64,000 nucleotides of DNA from Hepsetus odoe (GCA_017165825.1 CM029384.1:3478688-3542687), one strand, 5' to 3'. Shown: positions 42,406 through 52,865, counted from the first letter of the stretch. Notes: a model not told the origin generated them from the letters alone. Translations and numbers: made by a program.

Positions 42406-43605
42406 CTCCGTGGCAGTGATGATGACGATGATGATGAAGATGATGATGATGGTGTTGATGTTGGTGAAGGTATGGTGTTGATGTTTGTTGGTGGTGGTGA
42501 GGGCTGGCAGTGATGAAGATGCTGATGTTGAAATGATATTAGTAATGATGAAGATGGTGCTGGTGTTGATGATAATGGCAATGATGGTGCTGAAGGTGGC
42601 TTATGATGACGATTATGATGAACGGCATTATGATGGTTATGGTGATGATGTTGGTGATGATGTTGTTGAAGATTACAGTGATAAAGATGAGGATGTTTTG
42701 ATGGTTATGGTGGTGAAGAAGATGGAGATTTTGATGGTTATGTTGGTGATGGTGATGATGCTGATGATGAGATTGGGATGGTTTTGGTGGTGATGATGGT
42801 GTTGATGATGAGATTGGGATGGTTATGGTGATGATGGTGTTGATGGAGATTATGATGGTTATGGTGATGATGTTGGTGATGGTGTTGTTGAAGATTACAG
42901 TGATAAAGATGATGGTGTTTTGATGGTTATGGTGATGATGAAGATGGAGATTTTGATGGTTTTGGTGGTGATGCTGATGATGCTGATGATGAGATTGGGA
43001 TGGCTATGGTGATGATGAAGATGGAGATTTTGATGGTTTTGGTGGTGATGCTGATGATGCTGATGATGAGATTGGGATGGTTATGGTGATGATGAAGATG
43101 GAGATTTTGATGGTTTTGGTGATGATGCTGATGATGCTGATGATGAGATTGGGATGGTTATGGTGATGATGAAGATGGAGATTTTGATGGTTTTGGTGAT
43201 GATGCTGATGATGCTGATGATGAGATTGGGATGGTTATGGTGATGATGAAGATGGAGATTTTGATGGTTTTGGTGATGATGGTGATGATGCTGATGATGA
43301 GATTGGGATGGTTATGGTGATGATGAAGATGGAGATTTTGATGGTTTTGGTGATGATGCTGATGATGGAGATTAAGCTGCTGATGGTGGTGATTATGATC
43401 ATGATGGAAATTGCGCTTTTTGCTTTGTTGTTGATGAGGGTGAGGGTGATGGTGATGATTATTGTGATGATGATAAAGATGGGGATTCTAATGGCTGTGC
43501 TGTTGCTGGTGAGGTTGGTGGTGATGGTGATGATGGTTGTGATGGTGATGATGGTTGTGATGGTGATGGTAATATTGCTAGTAATGACTGTGATGAAAAA
43601 AAAAC
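42406..43605. repeat. GATGATG-rich region with a 77-bp tandem array
   Basis: The whole interval is built from GATGAT/GGTGAT. Between 42992 and 43376 a 77-bp unit beginning AGATTGGGATGGTTATGGTG repeats at exact 77-bp spacing. Because 77 is not a multiple of three, the long methionine-rich frames over it are not protein repeats. Confidence 0.93.
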
Positions 43606-43691
43606 AGTTGGTCCATGTGATCGGATCATGTGATCACTCTGTGGGATGGTATACAGCTGATTCTGCTTTGGGGAGAGAAAGTCTGAGGTCG

Positions 43692-43763
<72 letters not shown>

Positions 43764-43899
43764 TGTGTGCGAGTGCGCTAATCACATCCTCTGGGGCAGA
43801 AAAAAGAGGAATAGAGGTGTTGGTGCTGGAAGGCGTTAGTGCTCAGAGGCAGCTGCAGCAGGGTTCGGGTGATGTACTGTATATAGGTCTGAGTGATGG
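43606..43899. repeat. (GT)n at 43695-43762 in unique flanks
   Basis: About 34 GT units with two interruptions (TATG, GAGT). The flanks are unique. Confidence 0.93.
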
Positions 43900-43916
43900 A
43901 GAGAACTGGGTAAGAA

Positions 43917-43953
<37 letters not shown>

Positions 43954-44260
43954 AGGAGGAAGGGAGAGATTTAACACCTGGTTTGCAGGAAGGGGAAGGT
44001 GTTTGTAGAAGTGAGAGAGAGTGGGGGGAAGAGCTATCTGTGCAGAAAAAAATAAGAGTGAGGGTGAGAAGGAAATAAGAAGTGGAGGACTCTTAGGGAG
44101 GGGGAGAAAAGAGAGAGAAGGAAAAGAGAAAGAGGAGAAAAAGAGAAGGGGAAATGAGTAGAGTTGAATAAGAAAGACATTGAAATGAAGAAAGAAGGAG
44201 ACAAACAAGAGATGAAGAGAGGGGTCAAAAAGAGGAAAACAAAAAGTGAAATAATGATGA

Positions 44261-44310
<50 letters not shown>

Positions 44311-44320
44311 CTGGGTCCCA
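43900..44320. repeat. Purine-rich region with two (GA)n tracts
   Basis: Pure GA occurs at 43919-43951 and 44266-44309; between them GAAGGA/AGAAAGGAG runs keep the + strand purine-rich. Confidence 0.92.
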
Positions 44321-44774
44321 GTGTGTGACGTCAGGGTTATTAGTGCGATAAATCTGAAGCTGTGCTCCGTGGTTAGAATGATTATGCTGAGTGCCATCAT
44401 GTGAACACACTGGCTTTTATTCACTCACCCCCTCATTTATTTATTCTCTCTCTTCCTCTCTCCCTCCTTCTCTTATTTCTTTTTACCACCCCCACTCTAT
44501 TTCTTACCTTTCTTTACTCTCCCTCTTTCTCTCTTTCCCTCTGGGTCTCTATTCTCTCTGTCTTTCTCTCTCTCTCTGTTTTTCCCCTTTCCTTCTGTCA
44601 AGCTCTTTCATTATCTCTCTTTATCTGTATTTTACCTCTTTTCTCTTCAAGTATTCTCTCATCTTTTTCAGTGATGTATCTCTTTTTTTTCTCTCTCTCT
44701 ATCCTCACTCTTTCCTCACCCTCACTTCTGTCACTCTATATCATTCATTCTCTCTCCCTCACCCTCTCTCTGTT

Positions 44775-44829
<55 letters not shown>

Positions 44830-44936
44830 ACTCCTGGGTGCTGCTGGGTGTCTTCTGAGGCTGAGCTTAGTCACGGCCGTTTATTTATTTCATTATCCGC
44901 TCTGTTCGTTAATTATTTGATTGACCTTGTCCTTTT

Positions 44937-44986
<50 letters not shown>

Positions 44987-45004
44987 TACCTCTCCCTCCC
45001 GCAG
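44321..45004. other. Pyrimidine-rich intron flank of exon B
   Basis: 44440-44827 is CT-rich and ends in (CT)22. 44850-44935 is unique, including TTCGTTAATTATTTGATTGA. 44938-45004 is (CT)n running into CCCTCTACCTCTCCCTCCCG and the acceptor CAG. The final tract is an excellent polypyrimidine tract. Confidence 0.7.
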
Positions 45005-45123
45005 GGCTAGCAGACTCCAGGCCGAATCCCCTGTCTCGCCCGATGGAGCCAGTCCGATCCCGCTGCCCCTCCGCTGGGTTGCGGACGACAGCGAGCCCTG
45101 GGACACCGACCACGAGCAAGATG
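45005..45123 (+). CDS. Candidate internal coding exon B (119 nt)
   Basis: This is the best exon in the window. The acceptor is CCTCTCCCTCCCGCAG and the donor GTGAGTG. Frame G|GCT AGC AGA reads Ala-Ser-Arg-Leu-Gln-Ala-Glu-Ser-Pro-Val-Ser-Pro-Asp-Gly-Ala-Ser-Pro, then Pro-Leu-Arg-Trp-Val-Ala-Asp-Asp-Ser-Glu-Pro-Trp-Asp-Thr-Asp-His-Glu-Gln-Asp and a split G| codon. It enters in phase 2, which matches the exit phase of exon A (432-504), and leaves in phase 1. A second frame is also open (Leu-Ala-Asp-Ser-Arg-Pro) but is more basic and runs on into repeats. The acidic Trp-containing end with a Pro/Ser-rich start suggests a linker or short motif. I do not recognise the gene. A perfect (CT)n lies just upstream and (GA)n just downstream. 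Confidence 0.52.
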
Positions 45124-45222
45124 GTGAGTGTGAGGCGGTTACTATGGCAACCGGGTCTCCGAGAGTGTGCTTCCATCTTCCATTTCATGCAGCGTGGGAG
45201 AGAGAGAGGGAGAGAGAAAGAC

Positions 45223-45274
<52 letters not shown>

Positions 45275-45411
45275 GAAGGGGGTATTAGATAAAGAGAGAA
45301 GGAGAGAGAGTAAGAGAGTGAAGAAAGCATGAGAAATAAATGGAGAGAGAAGAGAGAGAGGTGTTTCTGCAAACTGGAGAGCATTGGGGTGAAGGGAGAG
45401 ATGCTGGGAGA

Positions 45412-45455
<44 letters not shown>
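45124..45455. repeat. Intron start with two (GA)n tracts
   Basis: 45200-45270 and 45414-45452 are GA repeats. The rest is purine-rich. They are complementary to the (CT)n tracts upstream of exon B. Confidence 0.92.
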
Positions 45456-45837
45456 TTCATGCTATTTTTGTGATAATTAAGCAGTGCTGTAGCTAAATAA
45501 GGTCATACCAGTGAAGCTTTCTGAAATGAACTGAACTGACCTATCTCGGCTCCGCCCACAAACACATCTTTCATGGTTACTGTTACTAGGCTGTGCATTG
45601 ACTTGAACTGATTTCTACTTTGTGCGCTTCTGAAAGGTCCCACTCTTGGCACAGATTAAATGCTTCGGCAATTCGGACAGGAAACCACTGGAAGCTGATT
45701 TTTTTAATTTTCCCTGCTTTCTATAAGGCTTGCCCACCATAGCAACAGTTGCTATGGAAGATATTAACTAAGGGAGCATGGGCAGGTCAGTCAACACTGT
45801 CTGCAGCTTTCACACAAGTCCCACCTCAACTCGTATT
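45456..45837. other. Unique sequence
   Basis: No recognised repeat or exon. Confidence 0.3.
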
Positions 45838-46290
45838 TGTTGCTGTTTCCATTCATTCCTGTTAAAGGGGGGTTTAATCACAGTGGTGGTGAATGGAACC
45901 AGACATCTGAAGAGTTCAACATGTGTCTGTCCATTCATCCATCCATCCATCCATCCATCCATCCCTCCAGTTTGCCTTAAAAACAGGCTAAAATGAAGCA
46001 TTCTGCTCCTCTAGAAGTTGGATCGCCAAGTTTTTCCATGAAGCGGTTGTGAAGACGCCGCCTGAGACATTCATTTACCAGAGTTTGGAGAAGATTTTGT
46101 ACAAAATCTGATCCCATTCATGATGGAGGGATCCGACTCCCAAGAAAAGTGATTTAGTTTCGATTGACCATTTTACCCTCCTCACCGTCCCGTAGAAACA
46201 CCCAGACACGTGCAGCTTCGCTGCTGGAAGTGAGTTGACTGTCTGGCATCTGCTTCCGTTCACCACCACTGTGGTGACCCCCATTTCACA
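45838..46290. mobile_element. Possible MITE with inverted subterminal repeats
   Basis: AATCACAGTGGTGGTGAATG near 45877 is complementary, with few mismatches, to GTTCACCACCACTGTGGTGA near 46258. About 380 bp lie between. A (CATC)n run sits at 45935-45963. The class is uncertain. Confidence 0.45.
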
Positions 46291-46644
46291 CCGAGCCCCC
46301 TCTGGATGACTCTGGATGTCTCAAACGCTGATTTCTTGGGGATTTATAGTAAATCCAGTAACCCAGATTAAAGAGAGCTGACCTCAGAGTCTCTTCAGAT
46401 GGAAGGCTGAGCACCCGGTGCTTAACTCGAAACGTTTCCAGCTTTGACCGTCACCCTCCAGATGATTTTGTGTGAAACCCACATTGCTCAGTAACCTCTT
46501 TTCACACCTCTTACCTTTACATTAATAATTCTGACTGATTTACTGCCAGCGGCCGTTTGTTTATCTTTCACTTGAAGGAGGAAGGGACCCTTAGAGGCAG
46601 TTGTGATGGGCTGAGATGCGGGTCAGTCCTTACTCTAGAGACAG
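46291..46644. other. Unique sequence
   Basis: Nothing is recognised. Confidence 0.3.
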
Positions 46645-46653
46645 AGAGGGAGG

Positions 46654-46697
<44 letters not shown>

Positions 46698-46736
46698 CTG
46701 ACAGGTGAACAGTGGCCTCTCAGCAACCCTTCTGTT

Positions 46737-46803
<67 letters not shown>
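46645..46803. repeat. (GA)n and (CA)n pair
   Basis: (GA)n occupies about 46653-46696 and (CA)n 46738-46803, about 33 units. Confidence 0.95.
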
Positions 46804-46806
<3 letters not shown>

Positions 46807-47299
46807 ACACACAAACCCACATACACAAACCCCCACCCACATGCTGCGCTCTTCCTCGCACATATTGATGGCACCGCGCAGAGAGAGACACGGCGTCAGT
46901 CTCCACGGTGACAGGTATCCATGGAGATGTCCATCAGTCAGCATGCGGAGGTGTTTCTATGGGGATGCGGATCAGCGTGTTTGCGAGTGTGTTGAGCTGC
47001 CCTCTCTTATCATGTTTGTCGGAGTGAATGTTTACCGGCCTGCGCATTAACCACCATGTCAGTCAGAGACACACGCCGAAAAAACATGCAGACCCTCGCC
47101 GGACACTTTATCGGAAACACCCTCCACATTGCCGGTGCGTTCCGAGACCAGAGCCCATCTGTAAACACAGCTTGTGTCACATTTAAATTCACGCATTTCT
47201 TTTTGGGAGGTTACACTCCAGTCACGTTAGCTGGATGTAACTTTAGGAGTCTTGCCCAAGGCTAAAGTATCCAGTGAAGAGGACCGCCCACCATCCACC
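46804..47299. other. Unique sequence
   Basis: Contains CGCCGGACACTTTATCGGAA, reminiscent of fish DNA-transposon ends but not assignable. No exon is called. Confidence 0.3.
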
Positions 47300-47365
47300 A
47301 GGAATGTACTGAGAGTGTAAAGTAAAAGTACAGGAATGTACTGAGAGTGTACAGTGAGACGTGAT
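47300..47365 (-). repeat. Short reverse fragment of the CTCAGTACATTCCTG array
   Basis: GGAATGTACTGAGAGTGTAA occurs twice; it is the reverse complement of the unit at 26405-26700. Confidence 0.8.
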
Positions 47366-47447
47366 AAAGAAAATACTCAAGTAAAGTACCTGAAGATATT
47401 CCCCACCTCTGGCTCAGCAGCAACATCTCCAACATAGCAGCCATGTT

Positions 47448-47568
47448 TAGCCCCCAGGGAGCAGTGATGGGGTTGGTACCTTGCTCGTGCTTACCCCAGG
47501 GCAACCTGCTGATCCAGGATTCAAACCCATGACCTTCTGATCCCAAACACCTGAGCACCACTGGTCCA
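47448..47568 (-). mobile_element. V-SINE 5' half
   Basis: CCCAGGGAGCAGTGATGGGG, GGTACCTTGCTCGTGCTTAC and TTCAAACCCATGACCTTCTG. Confidence 0.82.
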
Positions 47569-47831
47569 AGAAGTGCTACACACACAACTATGTCCTCTAT
47601 CATGTCAGTGTCACTGAGAAGTGTCCATCACCTAAATATCTGGACAGGGTTCCTTTGGTGAGAAACTAAACAGTCATTAATGTGGAGCAGGGCGACTGAG
47701 ATCTGTCTGTAAATGTTCACAGATTGGTGGATCTATAAGGGCTTTCCAACAGAGTGGAAGCACAAGCCTGGTGTTTCTGTTAAAGTGGCCGGCAGCTGTT
47801 TTTGGGACACATGGTGCTTTGCGTACACTAA
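47569..47831. mobile_element. Probable DNA-transposon fragment
   Basis: GTGCTACACACACAACTATG, GTGTCCATCACCTAAATATC and TTAAAGTGGCCGGC resemble pieces of a common fish hAT-like repeat. Ends are not defined. Confidence 0.4.
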
Positions 47832-47914
47832 AGCCACACACACCCACACCCGCACACACACACACCCACACCCGCACACACACACACCCACACCCGCACA
47901 CACACACACACACA
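47832..47914. repeat. CACACCCACACCCGCA microsatellite
   Basis: A compound CA repeat with a 24-bp higher-order unit ACACACCCACACCCGCACAC. Confidence 0.9.
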
Positions 47915-47936
47915 CCTGCAACACAGCAAAAGGCAG

Positions 47937-48090
47937 AAAATGTTGAGTTCACAAAAAAAGAAGCTCTGCAGCCACACACAGGGATCACAGGCGAGCGGAA
48001 AAGCAAGCCTAAAGTCCACAGGCCTGCAGTGCAAGAGCTGAGCCGAAAGACGGGAAATGGGGAAAGAGTGCGAGAGGCAGAAGTGCTGAG
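47937..48090 (+). CDS. Weak candidate coding exon C (154 nt)
   Basis: The acceptor is GCAACACAGCAAAAGGCAG and the donor GTAAGTTC is strong. The frame AA|AAT GTT GAG is open for 50 codons: Asn-Val-Glu-Phe-Thr-Lys-Lys-Glu-Ala-Leu, later Lys-Pro-Lys-Val-His-Arg-Pro-Ala-Val-Gln-Glu-Leu-Ser-Arg-Lys, ending Glu-Val-Leu. It enters in phase 1, which fits the exit of exon B (or of 7096-7226), and leaves in phase 2. Against it, the acceptor has CA repeat rather than pyrimidines and the minus strand is also open. Product unknown. Confidence 0.27.
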
Positions 48091-48479
48091 GTAAGTTCTC
48101 TCAAAAATAGCTGGAAGCGTGGCTGCTGAGAGGGCCTGGCAGTTGCTGCCGTGCCGCTGCACCGTTGCATTGGTTGCATGGCTCGGCGAGAGACCCCGGG
48201 TGCCCTGATTTAAACCACAGTTCGGTGGAAATTCACATTTAAGCTTTTTTCAACTTTTATCCCCAAAGTGTGGTTGATCATCCGAGACACGATTGGTGCC
48301 TGCAGTCTCCTGGAGCTCATACGTCAATAATTAGCACCGCGGGTGGTCCCGGGAGCTCCTGAGCTCCACTTCATCATTGCGCAGGTTTAGACCCCTGTGA
48401 TTCCAGAAGCGTTCTAGAAAACAGAACTGTCTTCAGTCTCTCTCTTTGGGTTCCCTAGTTTTCCAGTGTGCGGATAATC
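48091..48479. other. Unique sequence
   Basis: No recognised repeat or exon. Confidence 0.3.
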
Positions 48480-49040
48480 TGATCGGGTTTCTCTGAATGA
48501 TTATTTGGTGTTCTCCAGGAACAGATGGGGTTCTTATCCAAGAGCAGATAGTGTTATCCTCAGGGAACAGGTAGGGTTCTCCTCAAAGCACACAAAGGGT
48601 TCTACAAGAAAATGTCTTGTTTTCCTCCAAGAACAGATAGTTTTCTCCTAGACGTTCAGATAGGGTTCTTGTCAAAGAACATTTATTGTTTTCCTCCAGG
48701 GAATAGATAGTGTTCTCCTCCAGAAGAGATAATGTTCTTCTCCAAGAACAAATAAGGTTTTCTTCCAAGAACAGTTGGTGCTACCTCCAAGGACAGATAG
48801 GATTCTTCTCAAAGTATAGATCTGGTATTCTTCCAAGAACTTTAACGCACGCTTCTCCTCCGAGAACATTTAACATTCTCTTCCATAACAAGTTAGTGTT
48901 CTTCTTCAAGAACAGCTCTTTCTTCACTCAAGAACATTTAAGATTTTTTTTTTCTATGAACACTAGCTTTTCCTCCAAGAAAAGTAAGAGTTCTCCTCCA
49001 AGAACATTTGGATTTTTACTTAAAGAACACGTTAGGGAAC
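48480..49040. repeat. Degenerate CTCCAAGAACA...GTTCT array
   Basis: Units such as TTCTCCTCCAAGAACAGATA repeat about 16 times at 30-45 bp spacing with strong divergence. Each junction pairs AGAACA with a nearby TGTTCT. Confidence 0.85.
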
Positions 49041-50214
49041 AGTTTGAAGTGTTGACCTGTTGAGCATTGGTTTGAACTTTGCTTCATATAGCTTTGAGGA
49101 GACAGGTTCTCGTTTTTACCGTCCCAGACTCATAATGAGGGTAATTTGAATACCTTACTAAATTTGTTTGTTAAATTCATATTTTTATATATTTAGTTAG
49201 TAAAATATATTTAGTATTCGGAGGTGTTTTCTGGAATTGGTTGTGACTATTGGGTTACTTTTTAAAAAGTGAATGTCTGGTTATGTAATAAAACCGTACA
49301 AAATTACACCATGAGTGAGGAAGACCAGAAAATGCTCAATTTAATCTTAAGAGGGCAGCTTGGTTTGCAGAATACTCTCAGAAATGTGTGTTTTGATCCT
49401 CCCAATGCACCCGGTTGGTGGGCGAGTCCTAATGGTGGACAAAACAGCTGATTAATTCTGTCCGTTTCTCAGGAAAGCAGTATTTGTACAAGAGGCTACA
49501 ATCGCAGCACCTATAGCAACATGTTGCGTGCAAGCAGCTGATTAATACAGTGCCTCTGCTGGACATAGATTTAAGCACAAAGTGCATAAAAGTTAGGGTT
49601 ACAAAATGTAAATATAATCTTTAAGGTTTTTTAACCAATGCGGTTACTGGTGACGTGTAAAAGGCTGTTGGCCAGATCTACTGTTGGACTTAAATCCACG
49701 GGCAAAATTGAGGCCGCGGGGCAAAACTGAGGCCGCGGGGGAAGGGTCCGTAAATGTGATTTCTTGCTGAATTATTCCTTTAATAACTGCCCCTCCATCC
49801 CACCCCTCCAGCCAAGAGGAATGCAGTGCATCAACATGCTTCGCTCTCCAAAACGCTGATTAATCATTTGCCAGAAGCTTTTGCATTTGTGTGTGTGTGT
49901 GTGTTTGTTTTAATGCATGTGTTTGTGACCCCGGGTGCTTTTTCTTCGCTATAACGAAATCCTAAAGTTGCACAACATTGCATTGTGTACTGTAGAGGAA
50001 TGAGCATAATTGGACATTTTAGAAGATTTGAGTCACAGGCTGTCCAAGAGGCTAAACTGGGTGCTGTTTCATAAGAAAAAAGAAACGACTTGTTACAACG
50101 TGAACAAAAATTCAGGTTTGAAGGTTGTAATTGCGCTTTTAACTTTGGAAATAGCCGCGATTTAAAGTTAAGACTTCGGTGTGGAACATAAATATCAAAG
50201 AAACCTTTACGATG
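49041..50214. other. Unique sequence
   Basis: 49140-49260 is AT-rich. A 60-codon frame at 49269-49451 (M-S-E-E-D-Q-K-M-L-N-L-I-L-R) looks protein-like but has no splice context or known match. 49800-49880 contains ACGCTGATTAATCATTTGCC, a regulatory-like block. A short (GT)n lies at 49890-49903. Confidence 0.3.
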
Positions 50215-50375
50215 AAGCTCTCACACACATTCAAAAATAACCTCATACACACCATGCAGCAAGGGGCAGCTATGTCCAGCACTCAGGGAGCAGTGACGGG
50301 GACGATACCTTGCTCAATGGCACCTCAGGGCAACCTACTGATCCAGGACCTAGTACTTAACCACTAGACCCCCTA
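50215..50375 (-). mobile_element. V-SINE, truncated
   Basis: ACACACCATGCAGCAAGGGG, TCAGGGAGCAGTGACGGGGA and GGCAACCTACTGATCCAGGA, ending AACCACTAGACC. Confidence 0.85.
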
Positions 50376-50934
50376 ATATACACCGAGTGGACCTCAAATG
50401 GTTTCGAACCCGCGACCTTGACCAGTCTTGACCAGTCTTAACCCCTCATCCTGACTAGGTTGGGTCTGGAATCTGTCCCCAGGTTCAGAGTGGACAGAAC
50501 ATAACAGGACACACACACACACACACACTCTAAACATCCCCCGTTCTTCTGATGGGAGGTGGACGCTGTTCTGGAGAGTGGGTTAGGGACTAGGTGTCCT
50601 AATGTTTAGGGACGAGACCCGCAACCTTCTGACTGTCCCGCCGCGCCGCCCGCCACAAACACATGCTGTTTAAAATCGCCGCCCCCCCCAGCACGATCCT
50701 GCATTTAACACAGAGCTTTAGAATAATTTGGGTTCTAGCCTGAAGTGAGAACAGTCAGCAGTTTCTTTTTCTTTTCTTTTCTTTTAAACTTTCAGCAGCT
50801 GAAAGTGGGAGACGTTGTAGCTGCGGGTGTTTCTTCGAGTTCTCGCTTAATTTTCTTTTCAAAGGAATATTTAAGCTGAAAAATGGTCCATGAAGACACA
50901 CTGGCTCACACTTAGACTAATACAAGTAGCTGCA
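50376..50934. other. Unique sequence with decayed repeat scraps
   Basis: A short (CA)n lies at 50511-50528. TAATGTTTAGGGACGAGACC at about 50601 is a V-SINE head scrap. 50760-50785 is TTTTCTTTTC. Confidence 0.4.
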
Positions 50935-51048
50935 AACACACACACACACACACACCCACACACACACACACACCCACACACAGATAGACAGACACATACA
51001 AACACATGGAGACCATTATACATCCAAACAAACACATATAGGTAAATA

Positions 51049-51083
<35 letters not shown>

Positions 51084-51104
51084 GTAGTAGAGTGGAAGTT
51101 GCTT

Positions 51105-51151
<47 letters not shown>
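50935..51151. repeat. CA tracts followed by an inverted GT tract
   Basis: (CA)n with CCCA interruptions at 50937-50985, (CA)n at 51050-51080, then (GT)n at 51110-51150. The last two are complementary and 30 nt apart. Confidence 0.95.
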
Positions 51152-51158
<7 letters not shown>

Positions 51159-51475
51159 TTCGCTTCTCATTAACAGACACTTGCCTGTTCAGCATTATTA
51201 TGTACAGAAACTCATATAATACACACACTACATTCACCCACATCATAAATCTTCTAACAAGGTATAAAAATAAGTGTGTGCGTGTGGGACAGTGTCTCTT
51301 CTTTCGCTGTCCCCTCCCTGACCGTCCAGCTCGTCCAGGGCCCCTCACCCCCCGCCTCAGCTCTTAAACTTTATGAGACGAGTGAACAGGAGAAGATTTT
51401 TTTTTTACCGCCGTCACCCCATTATACCCAATCACAGCCATCAGGCCTGCGCTGCTTCCCAGCCCACTCCATTAC

Positions 51476-51517
<42 letters not shown>
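51152..51517. other. Unique sequence ending in (CA)n 51479-51517
   Basis: No gene is recognised. The CA tract has about 19 units. A mixed CACACGCGCGCG tract follows at 51655-51690. Confidence 0.4.
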
Positions 51518-51518
<1 letters not shown>

Positions 51519-51722
51519 ATGTCCTTGGCAGACAGGAGTGTATCTGCAGTGTGTAAAAATTAAGTGCGGAGTGGAAATAGGGGGTGATATTGGGAGGAGA
51601 TCAATAAAGGGCTGTGATATTCATGTCTTTTACACTCACTGACAGCAGCTGAGACACACACGCGCGCGCGTGTGCACACACACACACACTCACTTTTACA
51701 CAGCGCCAGCAGGTCGTGTATA

Positions 51723-52091
51723 TACAGTCCTGTGTAAAAGCCTTTACTCCTTTCTTTTGTAGGACAATGCCATTTAGTGATTAGTCAATATTCACCTCAA
51801 CTCTCTTAGACCAGCTCCTTTCGGTACAGAGACTGGACTGAACATGAGAGACAACAACACTGTCCTTCAGGAAGATCTGGAGAACTGCTCAGGTACAGAG
51901 ACTGGACTGAACATGAGAGACAACAACACTGTCCTTCAGGAAGATCTGGAGAACTGCTCAGGTACAGAGACTGGACTGAACATGAGAGACAACAACACTG
52001 TCCTTCAGGAAGATCTGGAGAACTCTCTCAACATTAAAAAAACAATAAAGTCTGGATCTTTGGAAGCAAAATATGAAGAAATGAGGGGTTT
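51723..52091 (+). mobile_element. TA-flanked repeat family with 69-bp unit, copy 3
   Basis: It begins TACAGTCCTGTGTAAAAGCC like 55230. Three tandem 69-bp units start at 51841, 51910 and 51979 (AACATGAGAGACAACAACAC). The 3' region AGTCTGGATCTTTGGAAGC matches 55870. The right terminal repeat is missing where a V-SINE scrap begins. Confidence 0.88.
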
Positions 52092-52135
52092 GGAATGACG
52101 TTCCGATCCTGGGGCCTTGTCCCTAAACTCTAGGA
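52092..52135 (-). mobile_element. V-SINE head scrap
   Basis: GTTCCGATCCTGGGGCCTTG and TCCCTAAACTCTAGG. Confidence 0.6.
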
Positions 52136-52865
52136 TGCTGCTGTCAACTTTATAGCTCATAGTCCAACCGTGTCCGTCCGCTCATCTGTCCACCTCGTCT
52201 GATGAACTGGATGAGGCTCGAGAGAAAAAGTTCTAATGTGAGCAGCTCTAGTTTTACACTAACGACGTTAAACCTGGACGACGTTAAACTTGGACTGCCT
52301 TGGCTGTGCGACCATGTCTGGGTTCAGGGGAAAAATCTGAGATTGTTATTTTTTGGCTGGACTATTCCTTAATTAGAAAGCAAATGTTCTTTGGGTTCTA
52401 ATATTTTTTTTTTCTCATGGAGAGCATACTCCCCCCCCCCCCCCCGGGTTCACTAACATTCTCACATTTTCATCCTCCTGGAGGCGATCCGGTCCCCACA
52501 CTGAGTGATCTAGCCACACACACACCCACGTCCTCCTCTCAGCTCCTGCAGCCGTGGGTAGAGTATCGACTGGCCTCATTGATTTACCTGTACAAACATT
52601 CAGCCCCAAACTCGGTGCAGAATATTTCAATAACCTGGGGCCCCCCGTCCCGAGAGCCCACTCATAAATCACCAATTACACGCGCAGCACAAAGCAGGCA
52701 AGTTAGCACACTATTAGTCACGCTTCTTACCGCGCCAGCCGTGTGTGCGCGTGTGTGTGGACACATTCAGTGTACGTTGTGTGTGTGCGTTTTTTTCAAT
52801 CCGAGTGACCTTCAACCCCACGCTGTAGTGGGCGGTGCAGGACCCCCTATACCAGGCTGACCTGT
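52136..52865. other. Unique sequence, part conserved-looking
   Basis: A C-run at 52430-52445 precedes 52545-52740, which contains GCCTCATTGATTTACCTGTA, AATATTTCAATAACCTGGGG and ATCACCAATTACACG. Regulatory-like texture, untested. Confidence 0.28.

Noticed and set aside
42406..43781. 157-codon Met/Val-rich frame
   Set aside because: The main array has a 77-bp period that shifts frame at each unit, so no repeat protein is encoded.
44401..45288. 295-codon frame across exon B
   Set aside because: It consists of CT-tract Leu/Ser, a different frame of exon B and GA-tract Arg/Glu. The splice-bounded frame is more protein-like.
49269..49451. 60-codon frame with M-S-E-E-D-Q-K-M-L-N-L
   Set aside because: Composition is protein-like, but there are no splice signals, no promoter and no recognised family. 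It is mentioned in the gap note only.
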